From Doryteuthis pealeii (lineage: Eukaryota > Mollusca > Cephalopoda > Myopsida > Loliginidae), in contig CM042151.1 in NCBI GenBank assembly GCA_023376005.1, positions 76,106,446 through 76,170,445 on the forward strand: a DNA stretch of 64,000 nt, read 5' to 3'. Within the stretch, counting starts at the first letter, position 1. Each line of letters opens with the position of its first letter. Below the pieces are notes generated by a model. It was given only the letters and a program-made list of their open reading frames with translations. It was not told the origin of the DNA and ran no database searches. Position numbers and translations under genes: made by a program. Below are positions 1 to 12,579 of this stretch, piece after piece.

Positions 1-155
1 TAAGCGGAAAAAACAAGAGAGACGGGAGTTATGGGTTGGGTTTTATTGGGTTAGGGTTTAGGGTTACGTTTAAATGGTTTAAAAAATAAAATAAATAATT
101 TTATCAGTCCAAAGGAGTGGTTCCCCTTTGTGATGTTAGACTTAAGAAAATAACC
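1..155. mobile_element. Family C inverted-repeat element, cut by the window edge
   Basis: A TTAGGG-like tract is followed by the terminal inverted repeat of family C (AGTGGTTCCCCTTTGT ... AATAACC), as in the complete copies at 16842-17012 and 23607-23824. It is the inverted-arm counterpart of the copy at 23607. The other terminus lies outside the window or is lost. Confidence 0.65.
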
Positions 156-3100
156 AATTCTTTATTAAAATTTTGGTACAGGAGAGTTAACAAAGGGGAG
201 ATAAAGTCAAAGTTTATCAAAACTTAAGTTTAAGTTTTCTCACAATTGCATTTCAATGATAACAGTAGTGATAAAAATATTTTATTCCCTGGCAAATTTA
301 AACAAGATTAGAACAGGAACATGAAATGAAGTTTGATAAGAATTTGTTATTATGGAAAAGGGAAGAGTCTTTAAGTTGATACGTACCACTGGTAGGAAGT
401 AAAAAAAAAAAAACTGAATGTTAAGCATGTAATTAGTATCCCATGCTTACACGGTTGTTGTGTGTGGTGGGGTCAAAAAGTCCCTGCTGTGGGGAGGGAC
501 GCAACTTGTGGCATTCTTACGTCTGTCGAAAAGCTGAAGAAGTAAAAGGAAAAAAAATTTTACTTTGGCCCGCTTATTGCTATATGTGCTGTAGACGCCA
601 AGCCACTGGTGCTTAGTGGCCAGACCACGGAATGTAATTACTTTCCATGTCCACTTTGGTGTGGAAAACTTTGTTTAAATGGTACCCACTATTTTGCATT
701 ATAGTATAATATTATATTACCAATTTAAATCTAATTGAGCTTGTTAAACTAAATGGTACAAGCCCCATTGGCTGAAGGACTGTAAAATACTCCAATTGCC
801 AGAGGGGAAAAAATTACCCCAATGGGGAGCCAATCAGAAAGTTTTGAAATAAAAATAACTGATTGCCATTTATTAAAATTCATTCATTATAAAGCAACAC
901 TGAAAAAAATTTCAATTTAAAAATCCAAATAATTCCATGAATTTTTTTTTTTTCCAATGATGGTGGGGTAAATTTTATTTGGTAAAAATCGGAGCGCGAT
1001 TCATTCTTTGGCAATAACCTAGTACATGCCTATCAAATCCACCATACATCAATATTCTAGGATACCCCAAAATGGTCTTTAAAAATGCGTTTTGAACAAA
1101 AATGAACATTACCCCCCCCCCTACAGGAAAAATTAAAATTTACCCCAAAGATTCAGGGAATAATCGGAATTAATTGAAAATTTTCAGTGTTTATTTATCA
1201 ATGAATGATCTATATGCATATGTATTTATTCCAAAACTTTTCTCATTTTTTTTTTTTTTAGACACTTTAATTTGACCTCCCCCCTTTATTATGTTGGGGG
1301 TGTTGTAAAATTTTTGCGAGTGGTCATATAGTTTTCAATACAAAGTATAAAATAAGAGAAAAAGACCCGAAGTTTTCATGAATGGAAAAAAAAAAAAAAA
1401 CCATTTTTTACGGTGCTGGTTTTATGAAAAATTAAGTTACCGAAAATTCCGAAAAATAAAATGTAAAAAAAAAAAAATAAATAAGTAATTTTTTGGAAGA
1501 TTTCTTTTTACTCGTTTACGATAATATTAATGGGCTATATCTTATTAAAAGAAAAAATTATACATCGATATTTTTTCTGCTGGTTAAAAGGAGGGGGTAA
1601 CATTTCCAATCGAGGTTTTTTCTTCAAAAAAGTATACTTTGATGTATAAAATAGGTTTGCATTACTTTATTCTAGAATCCCTAAATATAAACATTTAAAC
1701 TAACATTCAGGCTTTTCACATTTAAATGAATTAATATTAATTTTCAATAGCAAAAATACTAAAATTAAAAGTTTTGATAAAAAATAAACTGATGCATTAT
1801 AAAATTAATAATTTGATAAATCATACTGAAAATTTTTCATTTAAAAATTCAGGATAATTACCTTGATCTTTTGGTATTTTTTTTGCAATCGCCGAATGTT
1901 ACATTAAATGTAAAAACAAGCCGCGTAAACCATTGAAAAATAGAACCAGAAATGGCGGGATCGTATCGAAATGACCAAAAAAACCAAATCCCTTTAAACA
2001 TGTATTAAAAATAAACTGGCATATTAATGATATTTTTTCTTTTTTAATGATGTCATTATGTCAACTTATCGATTTAGGAACAAAAGTTTGATCTTAATAA
2101 ATAGATTTAATTAATTGTTAATTCCGTTTTAAAAATTTGTAGCAGACAACAAAAAGGTATACCTACCAAATATTACAATAACATCCCAGTTGTAAAAGTT
2201 CTCAAGGAAGTGATTTGTGTTTTAAAAAGTTAAAAAAGAAAAAAAAAGGAAAAAAAAAGGAAGAAGAATAGAAGCTAAAGCGTTGTACCGTACGTTCAGT
2301 GTGGAAATAAACTTTGGCGGCCTAAATGTTCGCGTTACCAAGAAAAACTTAATATTCCGACTACAGATTACGAGAACGTAAGGCATTAATTTTCCTTCCT
2401 CAAAAAAGGGTAACTATGTATATTTTTAACAAACGGATAAATTATGTGTTGCACCGTTTCTTCTTAAACATGTCTTTGTTTCTCACTGATATGATGACAG
2501 ATGAAATTTTCCCTGGCCGATTATATTTAGATTCTAGTTGGTTTTCTCATAACTATTTATTTATGTTCATACTTTTATTCTTGATAACTTTGTTGTAAAA
2601 AGAAGAAATTTAGAGCAATATAGAAACCTGTTAACTGACTAAGAATTGCCATCGAGCCCGATACAGTCAGAGGGTTGCACTTAGGAACTGGCTACTTCAC
2701 GGATTTTCGGTCTATCCCAGATACATAAAATATTTGGAGAAAGGTAAGTAAAAAAAAATACCTTTCTACTCTTAATAAAAAAGTCTTCTCCTTAAAAAAC
2801 GTTTGAATTTATAGAAATAAATTCAGTTTATTACGAACATTTTTGGTGGCCAAACTAAAAAAAAAATAAAAACCAAAAACCAGGTGTAAAAAAAAAGTTC
2901 GTCGAATACTAAATTCATGGAAGTTTATGTCCCTTTGTCGTAAAACCCGAATAAGAAGGGAAAAACAAAAAATTTTTAAAAAGTAATAATAAGATGTGTG
3001 GATGAATTAAAAATTTTGATAAGATTTAATGGACATTTTCTTGTAATATCTTGTTTGATTATTTTATTAATACTAATTGTCTAGGAATATTCTTGGAATT

Positions 3101-3954
3101 GTTTACTTGGTATGTGGCATTTTGATCAAAAGGGAAGTAATAGAAAAAAAAATAATCTAAACATATCTGGAAAATAGAATTGTTCATTTAATGAGATTTC
3201 AAAACACTATTTCATTTAATTGACTAATTATATATATAAAAATAAAAAATTTTTAATAAAAAAAAAAAAAACTCGAAAAAAAATTTTTTTTTTACCCAAT
3301 TTATGATTTGAGGGGAAAGGGTTTTTGAACCTTTGGTATTAAACAAAAAACAAATCTAATCCCTAACTTTACATTTCAAAATTTGATCGAATCCAAGATC
3401 CACATCCACAAAAATATTAATTTTGAAAAATATCAACCCACCCAAAAGAACGTAATTTGAATAAATTTAACAATATTTGCTTAAACCCCTGGGATTTTAG
3501 TGTAAATATATTTCCGTGTAATGTTTCCACCTCTTTTCATTTAATTGGATATTAATACCAATAAATATCATTTCTTTTTCTTTTTTGTTCTTCTTTTTTT
3601 TTTCTTTTCTAACAGAAGGAATTCTTTACACATGTTCAATAAACTATCATCTACATCATAGATTGTCCCAGTATGCAAGGCAAAGGAGGAACATAAACCC
3701 AACCAGTCCATTTGTAGAAAAATAAATATGGGGAATATATTATATTGTAAATCATAAAGGATATCTTATCAGTGCTGAATGCCATTATCCCAAAAATGCA
3801 ATAAAGCCATAAAGAAAATAAGCATAGAAAGAAAATATTGTAAAACCATAAAACTTGTGGTTTTCCAACCGAATTTTTGGCAAAAATATCAACTTATTGA
3901 AGAAACATCAAAGAATTGTCATTACCCAAAACATAATTTGGATTATTTGATATT

Positions 3955-4330
3955 GTCTCATCTTTATTGATATCTGTATTAACATTTGGCCTGATGTGCC
4001 CTCTGCCTTCTTCAGGTATTCTGGTCAGACTCTGGAACTTCTCCAAACTCAAGGAAATCTTCTCTTTGAACTGGAAAACTTTCTTTCCCAAATCAGGAAA
4101 TCTTCTTGCAATTAGAAGCCTACACAGAACTTTGAACCCAAACCCTTTTATCATCCATGGGTATTACTTTCTTTCTCATTTTGCCTAAGATGGAACTGAG
4201 TAACAAAGTGTAACTGTTTAATATTATTCCATGTTACTGGACCCTTAAACAGGGATCGGAAACCCGCAGCCTAGAGATAACTGCCATAAGAACTGTATTA
4301 ATTCCAATGGCCTATTATCCAACTAATGGC
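3955..4330 (-). mobile_element. SINE S3 copy (tRNA-derived), degraded
   Basis: On the minus strand it matches the copy at 19596-20010: a tRNA-like head with a GGTTCGATCCC-type B box, a body containing TAACACAGCTTAACAC, then a tail reading GAAGAAGGCCAGAGGGCACATC. The head lies near 4240-4330 and the tail near 3990. Several indels relative to the 19.6 kb copy. Confidence 0.6.
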
Positions 4331-4529
4331 CCATGTGTCTAAAAGATTTAGAAAAATAGTAACCTAAATTTGGATTTCATGTCATCCACCTTGAAATATA
4401 AAGCCTTGGACCAAAGATATTCCATCCACAGGGGTATACTATTCTCATTCCCACTTAACCAGACTGGAGTATAAATTGTAAGCTGTGTAAATTATGTTCT
4501 TTGGTATTACTGTACGCCTTGGAACCAGG

Positions 4530-5650
4530 ATTGAACCTGGCAAGCCCATGGAAAGGTCTTTCTCGAAAGAAAAGAATATCCTGTGGGACACTTGGTGGAT
4601 ATGTAATCTTTTATGAGTCACAATTGAAAATACACCCCAAAACAATCTTCAACACGGAAAGCCCAAGCAAAGCAAACATTCTTTCACAAAGAATGTGGAA
4701 TACCATTCTAAGAAATTCAAGCTGAGAAAACATGAAACAAGATGCCCACCAACTGGAGATAAACTGTATTTCCTTGTAGGACATTTGTGGATAATTCAAC
4801 AAATACAACCTTCAGGCTTTGGAAAGACACTTGCGAAGAAAACCACTTCAGGTGACCAAACCTATACTGTCACCCTTTTTGTGATTATAAAACTACAAAT
4901 AATGATTAAATTTAAACAAATTGTACGGAACACATACAGGAAGGGAGAAAACATATCCTGCAAAATCTGTGACTCTCATCACCAAAGGATCCAGTTTTGA
5001 AGGCAACAACCGCGAATACCATATGAGAGGAAGAAGAAAAACCCCCCAACTTCATGGGAATATGTGGAAATGCCTTCTGAAAAGTCGATTAAACAACAAT
5101 AAATAAACAATACCGGAAGAGAAAACCAATTCTATTTAAATATTTTGTGGATAATGGGGCAATGTTCCAGCCACTTTCTTGGCTTCTGGGAAAAACACAA
5201 CAAGCGAACCACACATGGAGAGAAAGAAAACTATCCTTGTGAGTTTGTGTATGCTGTTCAAACCCAGTCTGCATTAAAAAATTCACAAGCGAACACCACA
5301 CTAAGGAGAAGCCATATCATGTAAGATTTGTGGATATGCATGTGCTGAGAGTTTAGCATTAAAAAAAACATGTACAACTCAACACTGGAGAGAAACATAT
5401 AATGTGTTGATGTGGCTCTGGCATTTTCAACACAGAATTTTCAAATTGGAAAGAAAATTTGCAAACCCCACACATGGAGAGAGACCATATCTTGTAACAT
5501 ATTGGGTAGTGCATTTACAAATAGTTTTCAGGCTTAATCAGGACAACAAAAGAACCACACACCAGGAGAAAAGGACCCATATCCTTGTGTGAATATGTGA
5601 TTTGCATTTTCTCAGAGTTCAGTTTGAAAAAAACACCTTCGAATACATGC
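4530..5650 (+). pseudogene. Decayed C2H2 zinc-finger array
   Basis: Translating in pieces gives broken finger signatures in several frames: CGTLGGYV-like, HTGEK-like linkers (for example ACTGGAGATAAACTGTAT and CACATGGAGAGA), CKICDS and GGATATGCATGTGC stretches, spaced by about 84 bases as in tandem C2H2 fingers. Stops and frameshifts break every frame within one or two fingers. The first part (to about 5080) is the inverted-arm partner of 18930-19440; the rest has no partner there. The intact ancestor was presumably a poly-zinc-finger nuclear DNA-binding protein like the three intact genes in the window. Part of the damage may be sequencing error, because this arm has many single-base insertions compared with its partner. 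Confidence 0.7.
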
Positions 5651-5769
5651 ATCGAAGAAAATTATTATCTTCTGTAAAAAAACTTGATTCAATATTTTCA
5701 AACAAGTTAAGCCTTTAAAGAATATGTGTAAAGTTGATAAGTTATTACTCAGACAAGTGGTTCCCAAAC

Positions 5770-6755
5770 CCCATGGCCCCACGATATGTTTCAATATTAA
5801 ATATTATTTTTCACCAATATATTGTTTCATAAACATTGTTTTGGATTACTGTGTTTAGTTAGTTCTTGTCTTGGTATACCTCAGTCCACAACAGACTTTA
5901 GTAATTTTTCCCGATACATATTTTAGATAGTTCTTCTTAAGTTTTCCTCTGGAAGGCAAAAGTAACTATAATTTTTCAGAATGTTAACCAACCAAAATTT
6001 TATTATATTTTTAAAGCATTTCAATTGTATTTGTATTCATTTTTGTATTTAAAATTAAAAAAGACATTGATGAATAAAAAATTAATAAAATTTTAATTAT
6101 TTATTTATGTAAGAAAGCAAATTACAATGCAGTATAAAAGGAAAAATAATGTTCATCTTATCAATTTTCAAGAAACTTTATTCATCAGAGACTTTTCTGA
6201 AATGACGCGATCTTTGGGGGTTTTTGATTAAGACGTTATAAACACAAACATCTTGTGGTTTTTTATATAAATTTTATAACGCCACATTGGAGGTGTGATA
6301 AGCCATGTTCAATTCATTTTCAAATTCATTCTTATCTATTATTATTTATTTTATTATTTGTTTGTTTTATATATGGAATGGTAATTCAAACCATGATACA
6401 AGGACCTAAATTAGCTATTAAATAAATTTCTCTAAATACTGAGATACCAATGTTGGCGTATATTGTCCTTCTACTTTAAAGGAAAAACTTAACCAAGCTC
6501 AAGCAAATTATCAATACTATTTAATAAAATTTGGTGAAAAAACATTCTGGAAAAATTATAGTAATACTTTGCCCTCTAAGAGGAAACTCAGAGACTAATC
6601 TAAAAAAAAATATGTATCAAGAAAAATTACATTAAATTCCTGTGTGGACTGAGGAATACCAAAAAGAACAAGAAAAACAAACAAAAAAACCATAGAATCC
6701 CAAAAACAAATGTTATGAAAACATTATATTGTGAAAAATAATACTAAAGCCAATA
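5770..6755. repeat. Long imperfect hairpin (foldback element)
   Basis: About 5790-6010 is an imperfect reverse complement of about 6490-6750; shared segments include CCTCAGTCCACA, GATACATATTTT and ATAATTTTTC. The loop is about 450 bases and AT-rich. No coding potential seen. It resembles a foldback-type non-autonomous element, but target-site duplications were not found. Confidence 0.6.
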
Positions 6756-8509
6756 AATGAACAAGTATGTAACAAGAGCCATTTGACAAATATAGAACAG
6801 AAATAGAAATTGATTACATTTATAAAGGAAAATTTGTGTTTGGTTTTACCCCTTTTTGTTAATCTGATATATTAGGGTTTTTTTTAAATTTTATTTTAGG
6901 ATTTTGATCCAGTTAAAGGGTTTCTTTTTTTCTACTTTAAACTGAAAATCGTCTTCACTGGCCAACAATTTATATTTTCAATTTAAAAACCATAATTACA
7001 GTTTATATTTTATTATTTATGTGCAAAAACAGAATAGTTATGTGGACATCAATACGAATATCATGTGTCGGATGTAGATGTCAGTACTGCACATCCAAAT
7101 AACAGGTTGTTTGATGATGGGAGTAACGTTAAGGAAAATATAATTCAGATTCACGTGAAAACACTTTGGCCTAGAAAAAAGAATTCACAAAGTGTGTGTA
7201 GAGTAATTTTGTCAGAAAATGCAACTCACTAATCATTAAAAAAAAAAAGAATTTGCATCTATAAAAAGTGATCCATAGCCCAATTTATGATACTGAATGT
7301 CACCTTGTCAGAAAACATCATGATACTGGAAGTCCACTTGTCAGGAAACCATCCATGAACTGGAATTCACTTTCAGAAAACCATCATTACCACAGAAATA
7401 AATCACTTTCCCATCAAAGAACATTTCTCTTGAAAAATCAGCAAGCCAAAAATTCGGAAAAAACAATAACTTTTATATATGGAATTCAAGATTAAAAAGA
7501 TTTTTATATAATTTCCCCAAAATACACCGTATTTCCACTAGCAAATAAGGCCAATTAAGAGTAAAAACCCTCCCTGAACTTTTCACTGTTGAACTAACGC
7601 TGGTTAGCTTATTTTTAAGGCTCCTGCGAAATAAACCAAATCTGTAAAAACTTTTTCGAAACAATACAAACTGGCATGCTTAAACACAAAAAATATCATA
7701 AAATGTGTTCTTAATAAACAATAAGTTTATGTCAGATAATGGTGCAACGCCAACAATTTATGCTAGGAATTTGACAAACTAAAGTTGGAAAAATACCATA
7801 CACCATATGTAATTTATTAATGGTAATATATAAAAAATACCAAGAATAAAAATTATTCAAAAAAATTATCTAAAAAAGGGGAAATACCTTTTTCTTCTTA
7901 TAAATTCATGCTAAATTTTTTGTTGCATATAATTACTAAATTTTAAAACCCAATCATTATATAAAAGTATTCTGGGCACCCCCAATGGTTGTAAATGGGT
8001 TAGCAAAGCTAGATTGCCAACCATTTGTTAGTGAGTTCGGTTTCTCACGGGTGGCCCCAATATTTCTGGCCTTGTACGAACCATCTAAGAACCAGGAAAG
8101 AACAGTCAAATTCTCACCTACCGTTCATTCTCCACTGCAGATAATTTTCGATAACCCATCTTCCAGAACATATTTTTCTTGGAGAAGCCAATTCTGAACA
8201 ACCAATAGAAGAATCAAACTTTCTTCCGAAGGATAATTTTGGGATAAAAGAACCCGCACACCTTGCAGAAAAAAGAACCCTTTTCAATTAACTTCAGAAA
8301 TATTTATGTTAAACCTTTTTCAAGATATGAACTTGTTCAAACCAATCTTCATTAAAACCAAGCTTTGGACAGAAGAACAATCAAAATATTTTAATTCAAA
8401 TTTAAAAACAAAAATTTTCACAAAACACAAAAAATGTGGAACCAATTCTTTCTTTTTAAACACTGAAGGAGGAGTTATTGAATTCTCCTAAAAGAAATTC
8501 TTCTTTTTC
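6756..8509. other. No gene recognised
   Basis: AT-rich sequence. Short open frames at 7268-7495 and 7985-8197 show no recognisable domain. 7280-7400 contains a weak short repeat built on GTCAGAAAACATCA-like words. Confidence 0.6.
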
Positions 8510-8960
8510 TAAGTGGCATATAGAAAATAATGTTTTGTTTTTTTCACCTTATACAATTGAGCTTTTTCTTAATTGTAAATTAGAAAAAATGTTTTTCACC
8601 TGAGACCCATGGAGGCCATTTATTTTTCTCCTTAGTACATGTTTTATTTGTATATAGAAAAATAAAATGTTTTTTTCACCCTTATAAACTTGAGCTTTAT
8701 TATTTATTTGCAATGTTTCCCAATAGAAAGAAATTTTTTTTTTTTCCATTTAACACTGAGCTTCTTTTTTTTTATCTTATGTAAATGTAGAAAATAAATT
8801 GTTTTTTCACCTGAACACAGTTTTCTTAAAGGTTCCATTTAATATGTTGTATAGAAAAATAATTTTTACACTTGATCAATTGAGCTTTTTTTAGTGCCAG
8901 TGTTCTATTATTATATTAAGGAAAATATTTTTTTTAACCCTTTAACATGGATAATGGTCT
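8510..8960. repeat. Diverged minisatellite, ~65-75 bp unit
   Basis: The phrase TATAGAAAAATAATGTTTTTTCACC followed by TTGAGCTTTTT recurs about six times (near 8520, 8581, 8656, 8725, 8788 and 8852). Units are diverged and differ in T-run length. Confidence 0.65.
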
Positions 8961-9039
8961 TTCATTTCATATATTTCCTTAATTGACCCTTAATTCTTCA
9001 TTTGAGTACATAATTAAATGAAGTTTTTTTTTTGCAATT

Positions 9040-9360
9040 TTGAGGGCAACTTATATAAAAAAAAAGTATAAGAAAAGATTTAATTTCAAAAATTTTAAAT
9101 GAAATGCACATGTGGGTGAAAAACAACTTATATTAAAAAAGAAAATATCAAAATTGAAGGAATTTTTTAAATTTTAAAATTAAAATGAAGATGAGAGAAA
9201 TGCCCTGAGGTAAATTCTTACCATAAAAAAAAGTTATTTTCAAGATTGAATTCTGTAAATTTTAAAATTATAGAAAAATTATGCAATGCTAGCAAAACAA
9301 TATATGTTGGCTTCAGCTTATCATAAAAAAAAAAAAAAGTATTCCAAGATTAATTTTTTT
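9040..9360. repeat. Weak AT-rich tandem repeat
   Basis: CAACTTATATAAAAAAAAAG-type words followed by a CAAGATT or CAAAATT word recur about four times at 75-100 base spacing (9049, 9123, 9217, 9317). Low complexity limits confidence. Confidence 0.4.
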
Positions 9361-9469
9361 TTGTCAGTTAATTCCCATATTGAAAAAAATTTGTTGAAGT
9401 TATGATACAATCCATTTGGAACTTTTCACTTAATCTTTCTGGAAAGAAGCACACCAGGTTCCAATTTCT

Positions 9470-9778
9470 TAAGCCAGACTTAACAGGTTTGAATTCGAGT
9501 TTTTCCTGCTCCTACAAACTGTTGGCCTAACGCCCAATTGGGAGGTTAAAAGGAACTCAGTCTTGCCTACTGCAGAACATAACCGGTACTCGGTTGTCTT
9601 ATATGACTCCCCAAGTATGACAAGTCTCTGGCCCGATTGTAGAATAGTTGATATACTGGAACTGTCCCAAGAGAATATTAGTGGTATTGTGAAATGCAAG
9701 CAGCTTCATCCAGGGATTTGAACTCATCTCCACCCAGCCATTTTCTTATAATGGAACCTATAGGTCACCACGGGTGCC
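9470..9778 (-). mobile_element. SINE S1 copy (tRNA-derived)
   Basis: On the minus strand a tRNA-like head begins near GGAGGCACCCGTGGTGACC (A-box-like), with the B box GAGTTCAAATCCC and then the S1 body words GCATTTCAC and ACCACTAATA. It lies head-to-head with the next S1 copy across a short CA/TA microsatellite. Confidence 0.6.
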
Positions 9779-9808
9779 TCCAAACACACACACACATATA
9801 TATATATG

Positions 9809-10215
9809 GAGCACGTGGCATAATGGTCAGAGTCGTTAAGAGTTAAGAAAGGACTTGTTGACCCAAGCTCAAATCCTAGACAAGTCTGTTTCATTTCACA
9901 TAGCACTAATACCCCTGGTAAAAGGTATGAATCCAAATATATCTCCCCTCTAGCTATGGGTAAAATAGTAGGACAGACTGGGCTTCTTAACCTTGGGTAG
10001 GGTAACCAGTCTAGGAGATGGAAAACTCTGAATTCAAAATTCCTTGAGGTCAGTCATTGATTGGGTTGTGGGCATTCCTTGTGCACCAATTCTTTCCTAT
10101 CGACTGTGCCAAAAGTTTGGAATGGTCAAACCATAAGCCATCAAACCACAATAAACAAATCACTGTGTGAGTTGGTCACCGAATGAACCCCCTCATGTGT
10201 CGAAAATCGACGAGA
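9809..10215 (+). mobile_element. SINE S1 copy (tRNA-derived)
   Basis: Head GAGCACGTGGCATAATGGTC (A box) with B box AGCTCAAATCC, then the S1 body: CATTTCACATAGCACTAATACC, AGCTATGGGTAAA, GGCAGACTGG-like, AACCAGTCTAGGAGA and GAAAACTCTGAATTCAA. The same order occurs at 15835. A minus-strand S1 copy sits immediately upstream. Confidence 0.75.
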
Positions 10216-10429
10216 AGAGGTCCATTTTATAATATATTAATATAAATATAATAATATATATATTATATAGTGGGGGACTGTTTAAAAAAAAAAAAGAATG
10301 TTTTAATTACACCCCAACACTGAAAAAAAAAATTCCCACCCTAAAAAAAATTTTTACATGATGTTCAACTGGTGAAATGTAGATTCTAATGTGCGCAGTA
10401 GTTGTAAATTTTTGTTTGAGACACTGCTC

Positions 10430-10995
10430 GATGAAAGATCATTTGCCACATGTAGGCCAGTATTTACTTTGAGAAAACGGTAATTTTAGGATGCTGTTGT
10501 CTTGGCCTTCTGCCCTAAAATACACTAGGCAGCACCTAGTTAACCATGCTAGTTATGAACTGTTATAGCGCGTTTGAAGGTATATAAAAAAAGTGACATT
10601 TGTTTTGAATTAGAATACAAAAGAATATCTAATATTTCTGATTTTTTTATTTGTATTGTTTAATGCCATTGATGTTATTTTCAAAAACTGATTGTATTTT
10701 ATTTAAAAATATGACATTTGTTTGAATTAAATTGAAAATATTTTGAAAAAAATTATGGGGGATATTTACATTTACATGTCGATAAAAAACCTGAAGGTGG
10801 CTGTAAATATCTCTTTTCTTGTTACATTAATTTGAATAAAAACGCTTTATTGTCCATAACTAGCATGGGTGACTGTTTCATAGCACCACCTAGTGTATTT
10901 AGGGTGAGAGGCCTTGACAACAGCATCCGAAAATTACCAAGAAAACAACTATTGTCTTCAGTAAAATACATAAAAAATGTGGTAATTCTTCATAA
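10430..10995. repeat. Long hairpin with ~95-130 bp arms
   Basis: 10477-10565 and 10850-10945 are near-perfect reverse complements, sharing GGATGCTGTTGTC, TACACTAGG and CCATGCTAGTTATG; weaker pairing extends outward to about 10430 and 10995. The interior has a direct repeat around GACATTTGTTTGAATTA. It looks like a foldback or inverted-repeat element without coding capacity. The short open frame at 10832-11095 is the right arm read through. Confidence 0.75.
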
Positions 10996-11027
10996 AATTT
11001 TAGCTCTCTTTAAAAGAAAGATAGAAA

Positions 11028-11620
11028 GTTTGTTTGGGTTTGTTTTATGGCATATCAACCTCAGTGGGTCATTTAATGCCGATAAAAGTTTTTGAAAATA
11101 AATCAATTCTTAATGGATATACAATTTTGTTTATCAACTCATGTTTTCTATTTATCCCATAGATGGGACCCTAACAGGTACTACCACTCCGGGTCAGAGT
11201 GGACCAGGAGCAATGGTGATGAAGGGGTGCTCCACATTCCCCAAACCTCCAAAACTGGAACCTCACCATCAGATAGAGTTTAACGTTCATTCCCAGGAAT
11301 GTAGACTCTCAGCCACCGCCTTCTAGCACCCATGTGATAAGAAGGATGGGGGTTGCCATAAGCGGCAGTAGGGTTGGGTAATCATATAGGTTGCTAGGCT
11401 TGATTGTGGCCAGACGATTGATCGAAGGGGGCCTTCTCCCGACCACCCGTCTCGCCAAGATAGGCCAAAAGTGAATATTGCAAGTCATGGACTGCTCATC
11501 CACCTGGGTTCTATCCTAAGCATCACGCCGGTCGCCACCCACGGCCAACAGGTGGCCCCATTGGGGGAGTCTTACCCCTCTGCAGAGATGCAGTCGTGGT
11601 TTCTAAACACCCCAAAGAAA
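11028..11620 (+). repeat. Interspersed repeat R1, long copy
   Basis: Starts at a GGTTTGTTTTATGGCATATC word and contains ATGGGACCCTAACAGGTACT, CCACTCCGGGTCAGAGTGG, GGAACCTCACCATCAGATAG and a tail with CCTAAGCATCAC and GGTGGCCCCATTGGGG. The same order of words is seen at 39161-39720 (+), and partly at 17590-17925 (+), 41229-41515 (-), 49980-50100 (+) and 61785-61975 (-). It is locally GC-richer. No protein domain recognised in any frame. Confidence 0.75.
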
Positions 11621-12179
11621 AGAAAGATGTCTAATTATCTTCATAGATAATAACAATATTGCAATGTCATGTAAAATATTATGTGTACTGATCCTAACAT
11701 ACATTTCTATATCTACTTTTGAAAAAAAAATGAAAATGTATTAAATCTTGACTAAGTATTTACCCAAATTCATCTGTGTTATATACATCAAAACAGGGAT
11801 ACTCTGCTACTGCTACATCACACCCCAACATAGCTACTGCTGCTGCTACATTCTATCCCTGCTTAGCTACCCCTACTGCTGCTGTACCACACTACCCAGT
11901 ACAGAATAAATCCTTGAAACTGACATTCATGTTTGTTCTTCTTTTCCTTTTCAGCACTACTTATTCCTCATTTCTTGAACTTATTTAAATCTGGAATGAG
12001 CTGGATGGGAAACAAAGTCAATTTCTAAGCAGATTTCATCTGATTTTAAGAGTTTTCTCTTTCTCCAAACAGGTTAGATAACCCAGTATATTTCTATACT
12101 ATTTTACAGAAAACCTACAACGATCAATTAGTTTAGAGCAGATATTGAAACAGAATGCATTCCCAAAACCAACTGAAAT
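11621..12179. other. No gene recognised
   Basis: AT-rich with a short CTACTG/CTGCTA low-complexity patch at 11795-11890. Open frame 11776-11988 is mostly this low-complexity run. Confidence 0.6.
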
Positions 12180-12545
12180 TGACTTTGTGAAGCTTTCAAT
12201 TTCCATCAGTGAATGCTGCATGCAGTCTTGAACAAATCCTGGAAACAGCACCCCACAAGGAAGCAGCTGTATGGCCACCTGCCCACCATCTCACAAACCA
12301 TCCAAGTAATGGACTAAGCATGCAGGACACTGCTGGAGAAGTAAGGATAAGTTCATAAGTGACGTTCTCCTGTGGAAGCCAACACATGGATATACTAGTG
12401 TGGGTTGCCCAGCAAGGACCTACATTGATGAACTATGTGAGGATGCTGGTTCCTGGAAGATCTCCCAGGGGCATTGAGTGATAGGGAAGGTTAGCAAGAG
12501 ATTATCATGGATATCTGTGCTGCTTGCGCAACATGATGATGATGA
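12180..12545 (+). mobile_element. Non-LTR retrotransposon 3' end with GAT tail
   Basis: Encodes, with frameshifts, the C-terminal words of an endonuclease-reverse transcriptase type LINE: a segment equivalent to HKEAAVWPPAHHLTNHP, then GHCWRSKDKFISDVLL-like and a WKPTHGYTS-like stretch, followed by a GATGATGATGA tail. The same family occurs at 16395-16660 (+) and 51851-52205 (-). 5'-truncated and dead. Family assignment rests on remembered similarity to common molluscan LINE C-termini. Confidence 0.65.
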
Positions 12546-12579
12546 GACAGAATGGTAATCTGTTTGACCACCTCATTCT

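Larger units (their letters stand above)
1..5080 (+). repeat. Left arm of a ~5 kb inverted duplication
   Basis: Read on the + strand this stretch follows, in the same order, the reverse complement of 18880-23760: a telomere-like element end, a block with GTGTGTGG and ACGTCTGTCGAA motifs, AT-rich repeat modules, a candidate leader exon with a GTAAGTAAAA donor near 2744, a SINE, and a zinc-finger array. The arms have diverged, and this one carries many one- or two-base insertions, often in homopolymers. No intact gene lies in it. Confidence 0.85.

Noticed and set aside
7268..7495. 75-codon frame with KHH/SLVRK repeats
   Set aside because: Short internal repeats of a GTCAGAAA word explain it; no known domain.
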